Shown piece by piece: positions 59,901 to 64,000 of a stretch of DNA of 64,000 bases. Position 1 is the first letter of the stretch, and the number at the start of each line of letters is the position of its first letter. The notes under the pieces are model-generated. The model was not told where the DNA came from. It saw nothing but the letters and a program-made list of their open reading frames with translations, and did not search any database. The position numbers were made by a program, and so were the translations under genes. Origin of the DNA: Opisthorchis felineus (lineage: Eukaryota; Platyhelminthes; Trematoda; Opisthorchiida; Opisthorchiidae); contig SJOL01005677.1 in the NCBI GenBank assembly GCA_004794785.1, positions 17,117 to 81,116 of the forward strand, given 5' to 3'.

Positions 59901-61727
59901 ATATTTCGATGGAGGTGTGTAATACTATTCTTATACCTCAAACTCCATGCGGGATCAAACCTATCGAAGAGACTATGATTTACACCTCAACAATTGTCCC
60001 AATTTACCCACCCAGACCTTGGTTATCAGGTTATGTCGGCCGTGGACTGCTCTCCAGTCTTCTGCGAAACGTTAACCTATTTTTTCCCGAAACGGCGCTC
60101 AGGAACGAGTTCCAATTATAGCCCACCGATTCTACTTATCCATTGGTGCTGCACCCACAAGCCTAAACGAAACCACACTCACTCACTATGCTCAAGTGTA
60201 GATCATCTCCGGACACGAATGACTGCCCCACTTACCTCACGCCCATTCCGTGCAACATTCCAGAGTGCACCTTGGTCAACTGTTACAAATGGTATAAATG
60301 TTTTTTTTGTAAAATCTTTCCGCTAATGAGAAAACATGTTACATCTTAGGACCACAATGACGAATGACCTAAAGTGAGGAGCTAAGAAATAGCTTCTGTT
60401 TCACGTTTATCTTCTTACTATCTGTTTCAGATATGCACGTCAAACAGCGAACAGGATTCAGGCCGTCCTCCTTTCTCGCGCGTTTTACTCAATGGATTGT
60501 CTAACTGCTAGCCATCACCTAGTAACCCTCGCTAACTGGGAGTCATAGACTAACTCCGGTCAAGGAAAGCCATGGTTCAGACCAAATGAATATAGTAACG
60601 GTCATCTAAGTGCGCTGTTCCTATTGAAGCCGTTTATTTGTCAAGATATTCCTTGATGTCACTAACAAAGTTGATCCTCTGAAGTAAGTAAGCGAACGTC
60701 ATTGAACGCCGTAGATGCGTCAATGACAACCGTCATCTGAGGCTGAGCTGCATTTACCTTGAAGCTTGACAATATTTCCTTTCAGCCATAAAATAACGCC
60801 GTGCAATAATCACTGGGTTCTCTGAGTGAAATCCAAGGCAAAGCTGGTCACTCGCAGTCTAGCCGCGCATCACTGTTAACAAATCAGTCGACTGACGAAG
60901 AGACGGGAAGCTGGATTAGCATAAATGAGAAAGTGAGTAATCGTAATGGAAACGAAAGCACAGACATAATCTGATGATAACCTGGCTTTCCAGACAAGTG
61001 CCCGCCAAGTGAGCTACCTAGGTCGTGCAAGTGAAATCCCACAGTTATTCGCCGTGTGGTCGGGACCAGTCCGATAGCATGTCCTTTTGCATTGTGTTCC
61101 TGCGTTCCTATTCTAGTTCCACCAAGTCACCGTTTCTTCTATACCAGTTCAGACCAACGCCGTCCCGGCAGCTGGGTGACTTCAACGGTTGGTCCGTCGT
61201 GGAAGTCACAAGAGGGCTAGTAAAAGGTACTGGTAAAAATCAACCAATGAGCAGGTGTCGCGAATCAGTGCAGAATTACCACCGGCACGGGTTGGCGTCG
61301 GCTGGCTAGTAGAATATCCAGAAGGCGAAAGGTCGAGGATTCGAGGCTTTATGACTTTTGTTTGGATTGCGCGTATTTGGGTTCCTAACCTGACTAACGA
61401 CTGAAGCCTCACAAATATGTCCAGGAATTTGTGTGGGTGCATTTTTAAGTGGCTCTTAGCCTTCAGACAGCATCTAAGCGGATGGAAACGTACCGGAACC
61501 GATGGAAAACCAGTGAATAAATCATAGCGATACCATGGTGAGGAAACCAACCTTTCAATACGAGTTCCCAGGCTTCTTCCTTCAGGTCTGTAGGAGCCCC
61601 GGTCCACTCACTTAAATGACATGATAATGTTCATTGAAGTCAAGAACTTACTGCAAAACACTGAACAGAATGTCGAAGGTCCGTAAAATGTACAAATGAC
61701 CCTCACTACTGAGGATTCTCAAACATT
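24270..61727 (-). CDS. NCAPD2: Condensin complex subunit 1 (CAP-D2), 19 exons, N-terminus missing
   Basis: HEAT-repeat regulatory subunit of condensin I, which with SMC2, SMC4, CAP-G and CAP-H compacts mitotic chromosomes in the nucleus. Exon translations match the animal family in order from about residue 55 of the human protein to the C-terminus; landmark motifs are [56 protein letters not shown] and RDLAYCL. All 19 exons have GT/AG borders and compatible phases, giving 1,447 codons plus a stop at 24,270-24,272 (human protein 1,401 aa). The C-terminal Cnd1 domain spans roughly residues 1,000-1,330, followed by a basic then acidic tail. Introns hold many retroelements. The first exon(s) were not found. 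Human CAP-D2 has extra linker sequence between exons 8 and 9, so a missed exon there is possible. Confidence 0.95.
27431..27650 (-). CDS. NCAPD2: NCAPD2 exon 18
   Basis: 220 nt reading [20 protein letters not shown], then [19 protein letters not shown], ending [16 protein letters not shown] sequence before a GTGAGC donor. It matches the vertebrate RQQRDLAYCVSQLPLTERG, FGDKLSDESIFSAF and IDEFEQKL segments. Confidence 0.97.
30262..30500 (+). mobile_element. Partial copy of the hammerhead repeat without the ribozyme
   Basis: Shares ATGAGTAG near 30,270 and GAAACATGAGGCT plus TGCAGCACATTCAG at 30,318-30,349 with the unit at 3.9-4.2 kb, then drifts. The ribozyme core appears deleted. It lies just downstream of condensin exon 17. 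Confidence 0.5.
30618..30698 (-). CDS. NCAPD2: NCAPD2 exon 17
   Basis: 81 nt reading [20 protein letters not shown] then ARFRST. It matches the vertebrate ESLVEKLCQRFRTSR segment. The intron before it is only 90 bp. Acceptor GTTTTCAG, donor GTAAGT. Confidence 0.95.
30789..30982 (-). CDS. NCAPD2: NCAPD2 exon 16
   Basis: 194 nt reading [20 protein letters not shown], then FFTELAQKG and [20 protein letters not shown]. It is nearly identical in pattern to mammalian CAP-D2 ([33 protein letters not shown]). It ends with a 2-nt overhang. Confidence 0.98.
31475..31685 (-). mobile_element. Copy of the hammerhead repeat, ribozyme partly intact
   Basis: Minus-strand ribozyme region: stem I ACCTAC/GTGGGT, core CTGATGA, core GAAA, then CCGG and GTC are all present. 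Stem II is weakened, GCCCC facing GTG, so cleavage is doubtful. The rest (AATGAGTGTATTTGTCGAAA and GAAACGTGAGGC) matches the family. It lies in the intron between condensin exons 15 and 16. Confidence 0.7.
31812..32087 (-). CDS. NCAPD2: NCAPD2 exon 15 (start of Cnd1 C-terminal domain)
   Basis: 276 nt (92 codons), the most conserved block. It contains [20 protein letters not shown], then [20 protein letters not shown] and [11 protein letters not shown]. These are hallmark sequences of the condensin subunit 1 C-terminal domain, which forms HEAT repeats in the solenoid. Acceptor CATTTCAG, donor GTATGT. Confidence 0.98.
32654..32899 (-). CDS. NCAPD2: NCAPD2 exon 14
   Basis: 246 nt (82 codons). 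After a variable Ser/Asn-rich start it reads [20 protein letters not shown], the counterpart of LGLVGATADDTEAELIRGIC, and ends near [14 protein letters not shown] (vertebrate VCNNPGLYSNPDL). Acceptor TTTTTTGCAG, donor GTAAGT. Confidence 0.97.
33995..34408 (-). CDS. NCAPD2: NCAPD2 exon 13
   Basis: 414 nt (138 codons). It begins [15 protein letters not shown] (a family motif), passes through a variable Thr/Glu-rich insert, then has [20 protein letters not shown] (vertebrate LLSLAGDVALQQLVHLEQAV), and ends with a basic linker [14 protein letters not shown]. Phase 0 at both ends. Confidence 0.95.
34923..35069 (-). CDS. NCAPD2: NCAPD2 exon 12
   Basis: 147 nt (49 codons). It contains [20 protein letters not shown], the counterpart of PPFRLPQEHRLFERLRETV, and ends MWIPMMEQ (vertebrate LWIPFKE). 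Acceptor GTTTCAG, donor GTCAGT. Confidence 0.95.
35781..35922 (-). CDS. NCAPD2: NCAPD2 exon 11
   Basis: 142 nt encoding [20 protein letters not shown] then a segment ending [12 protein letters not shown]. It matches the vertebrate NLDTLVSIGLD and QQVCHAIANI segment. Acceptor TCTTTCAG, donor GTAAGT, ending in phase 0. Confidence 0.9.
36645..37203 (-). mobile_element. GIY-YIG-type retroelement remnant (possibly Penelope-like)
   Basis: The minus strand reads [20 protein letters not shown] then ITCGT, resembling the start of the C-terminal GIY-YIG endonuclease domain of Penelope-like elements (NVVYxIxCxxC). A more distal piece reads [13 protein letters not shown]. The catalytic residues cannot be confirmed and frames are broken. 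It abuts the (TGA)n end of the left LINE. Confidence 0.4.
37204..37224 (-). repeat. (TGA)n/(GAT)n tail of the left LINE copy
   Basis: Five CAT units on the plus strand plus a degenerate sixth, next to the 3' UTR words CCGCGTACTTGTCGTAC. It corresponds to the tail of the right copy. Confidence 0.85.
38435..40504. repeat. Left arm of a 2,070-bp near-perfect inverted repeat
   Basis: Every position pairs with 45,994-48,063 on the opposite strand with a constant coordinate sum (86,498), so there is no net insertion or deletion. I noticed only a handful of substitutions (for example 38,899 against 47,599). Encoded fragments of 134, 102, 98 and 96 residues are identical in both arms. Confidence 0.95.
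39811..40013 (-). repeat. Three degenerate ~70-bp tandem units in the LINE leader
   Basis: The plus strand shows three units containing ACTCAAAAGTCTGA(A/C) or its variant ATTCAATAGTCTGACC, each followed by a G-rich run and GGGACCCTGCC. They are duplicated in the right arm at about 46,485-46,687. Tandem units in the 5' leader are a common LINE promoter arrangement; that role is inferred. Confidence 0.7.
40690..40880 (-). mobile_element. Old endonuclease-region LINE scrap
   Basis: The plus strand GGCATGGATCGGAATCAAGT and CCAAATGGGTCCATGAATAG align with the endonuclease segment at about 38,990-39,150 (GGCGTGATCGGAATCAAGTG, CCAACTGGGTCCACGGTTGA), at clearly lower identity. It is a third, older copy in the same orientation next to the left arm. 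Confidence 0.7.
41414..41704 (-). CDS. NCAPD2: NCAPD2 exon 10
   Basis: 291 nt. It continues AFQ with [13 protein letters not shown], then [20 protein letters not shown], and ends [15 protein letters not shown], the counterpart of the vertebrate SSVMLLGMMARGKPE helix. Acceptor TCACAG, donor GTAAGG. Exons 9 and 10 together lie between the two inverted LINE arms. Confidence 0.9.
42571..43222 (-). CDS. NCAPD2: NCAPD2 exon 9 (acidic linker plus HEAT)
   Basis: 652 nt. The first half is a low-complexity Lys/Asn/Asp/Glu/Ala-rich linker ([13 protein letters not shown], then [28 protein letters not shown] and an Ala-rich run). The second half is folded HEAT sequence: [35 protein letters not shown] and [17 protein letters not shown], matching the vertebrate VVQEVIEFFV and WSKEP-VREAVLNAY motifs. 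Donor GTATGT. The upstream intron holds the right-hand LINE complex. Confidence 0.95.
44430..45993 (+). mobile_element. Older RTE-clade LINE fragment (RT to C-terminus)
   Basis: RT pieces [14 protein letters not shown] and a degraded catalytic motif reading YSDN instead of YADD (about 45.2 kb), then [40 protein letters not shown] and [14 protein letters not shown]. It belongs to a different subfamily from the arm copies. Its 3' end is cut off exactly where the right arm begins. Confidence 0.85.
45994..48063. repeat. Right arm of the 2,070-bp inverted repeat
   Basis: Partner of 38,435-40,504. The loop between the arms (40,505-45,993) contains NCAPD2 exons 9 and 10 and an older LINE fragment. 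Similarity falls sharply just past 48,063. Confidence 0.95.
49241..49267 (+). repeat. (TGA)n tail of the right LINE copy
   Basis: About nine TGA units directly after the LINE 3' UTR words GTACGACAAGTACGCGG. A short-unit tail is typical of RTE-clade elements. Confidence 0.9.
49372..49527 (-). mobile_element. 5'-truncated SINE with 15-bp target-site duplication
   Basis: The body and (ATT)n tail are present (tail at 49,385-49,418, body to about 49,512), but the tRNA-like head is missing. The word GGAATGATTGTGGTA occurs at both ends (49,372-49,386 and 49,513-49,527), a perfect target-site duplication from LINE-type target-primed insertion. Confidence 0.88.
49385..49418 (+). repeat. (TAA)n microsatellite, SINE tail
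   Basis: About eleven TAA/AAT units, forming the 3' tail of the truncated minus-strand SINE. Confidence 0.9.
49700..49901 (-). mobile_element. tRNA-headed SINE, near full length
   Basis: Reverse complement begins GGCTCGAGATGGCTTAGTGG (A box), has GGTTCGAGCCC (B box), the conserved body and an AT-rich tail. It lies in the condensin intron, just downstream of the truncated SINE. Confidence 0.88.
50885..50918. repeat. (TA)17 microsatellite
   Basis: Uninterrupted TA dinucleotides in the 8.4-kb NCAPD2 intron, not attached to a recognised element. Confidence 0.95.
51635..51707 (-). CDS. NCAPD2: NCAPD2 exon 8
   Basis: 73 nt reading [20 protein letters not shown] then EELL, the counterpart of LSDADLAGPLQKETQKL in mammals. 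Donor GTGAGT leaves a 1-nt overhang that fits exon 9 directly (T+GT gives Cys). Mammals have about 80 more residues before the exon-9 homology, so either the fluke linker is replaced by exon 9's acidic linker or an exon in the 8.4-kb intron was missed. Confidence 0.85.
53165..53475 (-). mobile_element. LINE fragment (RT C-terminal segment)
   Basis: Conceptual translation [20 protein letters not shown] then [15 protein letters not shown] corresponds to the FxYLGSxIS...ARIxKAxxAFxxLRHLW segment seen in the other LINE copies here. It is frameshifted and short, and lies in the intron between NCAPD2 exons 7 and 8. Confidence 0.7.
53645..53785 (-). CDS. NCAPD2: NCAPD2 exon 7
   Basis: 141 nt (47 codons) reading [20 protein letters not shown], then a run ending [14 protein letters not shown]. 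It matches the family's LPLTRFQ-VVALAVGRL plus NAIQLLASFL region. Borders are a CCCCAG acceptor and a GTACTT donor. Confidence 0.9.
53986..54060 (-). CDS. NCAPD2: NCAPD2 exon 6
   Basis: 75 nt (25 codons) reading [20 protein letters not shown] then IVSTR. It corresponds to the highly conserved H-DVN-FVRSRVLQ motif of CAP-D2. Acceptor TCTTATAG, donor GTGAGT, phase 0 at both ends. The upstream 2-kb intron carries a SINE at 55.2 kb. Confidence 0.95.
55199..55416 (+). mobile_element. tRNA-headed SINE with target-site duplication
   Basis: Head GGCGAGATGAGTGAGTGGTT, B box GGTTCGAACCC, body GGCTTGGGCAACCTGGCAGT, 3' end GGGTGTTACAGCTGAACGAT and a T-rich tail. It is flanked by ATCGGCAAGATG and ATCGGTAAGATG, a 12-bp duplication with one mismatch. 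It lies in the intron between NCAPD2 exons 5 and 6. Confidence 0.9.
56071..56340 (-). CDS. NCAPD2: NCAPD2 exon 5
   Basis: 270 nt (90 codons), phase 0 at both ends. It encodes [20 protein letters not shown], the counterpart of the vertebrate HLDGE-YMMRNAVL motif, and ends DRLMDLLQ at a GTGAGT donor. It is a HEAT-repeat segment of the central solenoid. Confidence 0.95.
56754..57200 (-). CDS. NCAPD2: NCAPD2 exon 4
   Basis: 447 nt (149 codons). It opens with a basic linker ([15 protein letters not shown]) at the place where animal CAP-D2 has a Gly/Lys-rich linker, then [20 protein letters not shown] and [15 protein letters not shown] further match is [19 protein letters not shown]. This is part of the N-terminal Cnd1_N HEAT region. 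The downstream intron is 413 bp; the upstream one (957 bp) contains a SINE. Confidence 0.95.
57533..57735 (+). mobile_element. tRNA-headed SINE, variant head
   Basis: Head GCTTGAGATAGTTCAGTGG, a B-box-like TGATTTGAACCC (mutated from GGTTCGAACCC), the usual body and an AT-rich tail. It lies in the intron between NCAPD2 exons 3 and 4. No clean target-site duplication is seen. Confidence 0.87.
58157..58347 (-). CDS. NCAPD2: NCAPD2 exon 3
   Basis: 191 nt after a TTGAATATTCAG acceptor, ending at a GTGTGC donor. It encodes an N-terminal HEAT helix pair; the conserved core is [20 protein letters not shown], the counterpart of the family's LNALKMNCY segment. It ends in phase 0. Confidence 0.9.
59059..59255 (-). 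mobile_element. LINE 3'-end fragment
   Basis: The plus strand carries GCTACGCATTGAAGGCGATA, then GCTTTGATGCATGAGCGC and GGGGTCCCCATCCAGGGAGG, which match the last coding part and 3' UTR of the RTE copies (compare 37,380-37,505). It is a 5'-truncated insertion in the intron between NCAPD2 exons 2 and 3. Confidence 0.7.
61552..61610 (-). CDS. NCAPD2: NCAPD2 exon 2
   Basis: 59 nt reading [20 protein letters not shown], which aligns with the family's DPGLKEDTLQFLIK helix. Phases fit both neighbours: CA+T gives His at the 5' join and G+GC gives Gly at the 3' join. The upstream intron is only 41 bp. The downstream intron, 3.2 kb, contains a LINE 3' scrap at about 59.1 kb. Confidence 0.8.
61652..61727 (-). 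CDS. NCAPD2: NCAPD2 exon 1 of those found (partial N-terminus)
   Basis: 76 nt after a TTCCATTCCAG acceptor, ending at a GTAAGT donor. It reads [20 protein letters not shown] then FSVL, matching the family's N-terminal segment with LxxFDxxxSxL. It starts with a 2-nt overhang, so at least one exon lies upstream. I found no convincing candidate for it between 61.7 and 64 kb. Confidence 0.75.
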
Positions 61728-63295
61728 CTGGAATGGAAAAAGGAAGTTTCTACCGATGATACAACAGATCACATAAAATCACAAGCAGTCTGTCGCACTC
61801 AGACGTGATATCCTACGGCTAGCTGTATTGGCAGGGGATATGAACATACAGTATATGCTGGTCAAACGATGAGCTGGTCCCCAACGAGCGGCCTCTCAAC
61901 ATGTAAACCCTATGCAGCAAATGATTCTCATGAACCCAATTCTTGCTACAGTATTTCTACTACGGCGCGAATAATGTTATCACCCCCCAAAAAACTTCCT
62001 CCCCAGCTTTTTCAATGGCATCCAAACAAATCATCTTTTTCGACCGAAATAAGGAGGGAGGTTACCATGTCATGTAAGGATTACGCGAAGAATGTGGGAA
62101 ACAAGAAGGGGAAAATGGAAACGTAGTTGGCTGATGCGTGTGCCTGAACTTAGATACGGAATTCACTGATCAGGCTGTTATGCAACCGGTAATAGATTCA
62201 GTCACCGCTACAAGAACTCCAAACATCTGTTAAGTAAGACGAGTAAAAATCATGAATGGCTAGTTTGAGTTGTAACATGACAGTTGGTTGAGTAGATTAA
62301 TTCGGTCTGACGTTATCTTTTTATTAACAAGGATGATGAGTGATTTCACTGCCTGGCTAGTGTAACATACACAATCAGTGGTGGTGTTCAATTGCAGGGA
62401 GTTCATCAGAACATCAGTCTAATGCACTTATGAGAATCCCAACATAATTAGACACAAAAAGGGTGTGGAAAACTTAGAAATCACCATTATGATCTAGCGG
62501 TCAAGTAATACGGGGCTCACTTGGAAGTTGAGTATGCAGCTGCCTAACAGGAAAAACCTCATTCACCACATAAGCGTTGGGAGTTGCTCTTTTCAAAAGA
62601 TCACTACGGGATACCGGGATAACGAAATCTGGCATGGTTTATACAGAACAGTCTGAAAGACAGGAAATACAAATGAGAATGATTAACGTGAATTACCCCA
62701 GGTTTCGTATGAATAAAAACCCTGAAAACCGACAGCACATAGAAATAAAAATCTAGAGTAGTTAACAGCCATCCAGGTGAACTCGCGCCAAAATGAATCC
62801 AAGGAATCACGTACATCTCAAACGGAAGATGGGACCAGTTTTGAGCCTTACAGTCCCATAGTAGAAATATGACAGCACTCTCATGGAAACCGACGTTTGA
62901 TCTGAAATTCCCATCAGGGAACCCGGAATGGGTAACTGGCGGTTGCAAGATACAACTTCTCAGCGTCAAGCGATGGAAAAATTCTTTGAAGCCAGCTCCA
63001 TAGGGACTATGTCAGGCAGCCGATGAAACGATACTTGAGGGGCACGAGTAGGTTAATAATGTACAATATGTCATCAGCTTAGCTTTCGCCGACAGGCTTC
63101 TTCTTGAAGAGTATATTAGACGCACCCCAAGATTAACGACTCGATATTTCTACCGGACAGGAAAGATGTTGTGTACATACCGATGCTAAAATCCGTTTTC
63201 AGTTGTCAAGTTTAGTCTGCGGCCCTGTACCAACATTTCCAGGTCAACGAAACAAACTTTGTGGCTTGGTGAAAGCCATACCGGTCCCATTATTG

Positions 63296-63424
63296 TGTAG
63301 TGTTATACAATTATTGTATAATGTATTAAATTATATATAATATAATGTGCATACACAGTACAGAAATATAATTACAATATACATACAATTATTATGCAAT
63401 TATTACGTGTATGAAATGGCAAGT
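63296..63424. repeat. AT-rich low-complexity stretch
   Basis: Almost only A and T, with repeated ACAATTATT and TATAATA words, immediately beyond the tail of the 63.4-kb SINE. Confidence 0.8.
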
Positions 63425-63650
63425 AAACTAATATAAAAAAAATCGTTCAGCTGTAGCACCCTTTCGGTGCCTAACTGCCATGCTACCAGAAGGAAGCACG
63501 AGGGCTGGGATACTGCCAGGTTGCCCAAGCCTAGACAGGGGAAGTCGAGAGGCAGAGGTCGGGTTCGAACCACGAACCTTGCGGTCAGTAAATTCGCGCT
63601 CTAACCACTTCGGCCATCTCGCCCCCAATTAAACTAAAAGAAAAACATGG
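63424..63650 (-). mobile_element. tRNA-headed SINE, best-preserved head
   Basis: Reverse complement starts GGGGGCGAGATGGCCGAAGT, then GGTTAGAGCG and GGTTCGAACCC, a class II (Leu/Ser)-like tRNA pattern, then the full body to GAACGATTTTTTT. Flanks TAAACTAATATAAAAA and TAAACTAAAAGAAAAA are a probable imperfect target-site duplication. Confidence 0.9.
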
Positions 63651-64000
63651 CACATTTATGGCGGATTGTTAAGATATACGTCAACACGTATCTTGAAAAG
63701 GTGAAAAGTACGGGAAAGTATAGAGAAAGCGTTAGAGAATACCAAATTGTGGCAGCTCGAAGAATGAGAGGGGTTGAAAATATCAGTTTCACAGTAGGAA
63801 AGGGTGACATCGTAAGAATGGCTTGAAGACCAGAGCCAAGTTGCAAAAAATGCTAACCGAAGTATGATTCAAGATCAAGAGTGAGGAGCACAGTCGAGAC
63901 TAACAGAGGTGCAAACTGGAAGCGACGGAGAGGAAAATATAAAAATTTGGAAGGGTCAAATACGGCTGCGGTGGGTGATACCCACTTAGTGATTTTGGGA

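Noticed and set aside
62604..62969. 121-codon minus-strand frame as a possible N-terminal condensin exon
   Set aside because: No similarity to the CAP-D2 N-terminus, hydrophobic random-looking composition, no suitable donor phase.
1..64000. CRISPR arrays, operons or bacterial regulatory sites
   Set aside because: The window is clearly metazoan nuclear DNA with spliced genes and retroelements; no regularly spaced short repeats were seen.

Overview
This is nuclear DNA of a parasitic flatworm, most likely a liver fluke of the Opisthorchiidae (Clonorchis/Opisthorchis type). The species call is an inference from three things: intron-rich low-density genes, RTE-clade LINEs with (TGA)n tails, and a tRNA-headed SINE whose conceptual translations I associate with opisthorchiid genomes. 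There is no bacterial-type organisation. Almost every long open frame here is either an exon or a piece of a retroelement.

Main gene. The minus strand from 61,727 down to 24,270 carries condensin complex subunit 1 (NCAPD2/CAP-D2 family), split into 19 recognisable exons with introns from about 100 bp to about 8.4 kb. I placed the splice sites by eye. All 19 exons join in one open frame of 1,447 codons plus stop. The extreme N-terminus, roughly the first 60-70 residues by comparison with the human protein, was not found and may lie beyond the window edge or in an exon I cannot recognise.

Second gene. The minus strand from about 14.8 kb (or 10.7 kb) down to 7,511 carries 4-6 phase-compatible exons of an unrecognised cysteine-containing protein. 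It has predicted N-glycosylation sites and an acidic, tyrosine-rich C-terminus. Two of its exons look like diverged copies of one domain.

Repeats. Between 36.6 and 49.9 kb the condensin introns are packed with retroelements: a GIY-YIG/Penelope-like remnant, three RTE LINE copies plus an older endonuclease scrap, and two SINEs. Two LINE copies in opposite orientation share an ungapped 2,070-bp block (38,435-40,504 and 45,994-48,063) that is nearly identical, while their 3' halves are clearly diverged. These inverted arms flank two condensin exons. Further SINE and LINE pieces lie at 6.6, 53.2, 55.2, 57.5, 59.1 and 63.4 kb.

Ribozyme-bearing repeat. A non-coding dispersed repeat, seen at 0.8, 3.8-4.25, 10.9, 30.3 and 31.5 kb, contains a type I hammerhead ribozyme. 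The copy at 4,170-4,212 keeps every core nucleotide, stem I and stem II, with a predicted GUC cleavage site. It sits in a partial tandem plus inverted-terminal arrangement like the pseudo-LTRs of Penelope-like elements. The remaining sequence (about 0-7.5 kb and 10.7-24.2 kb) shows no gene I can support apart from these repeats and weak candidate exons.
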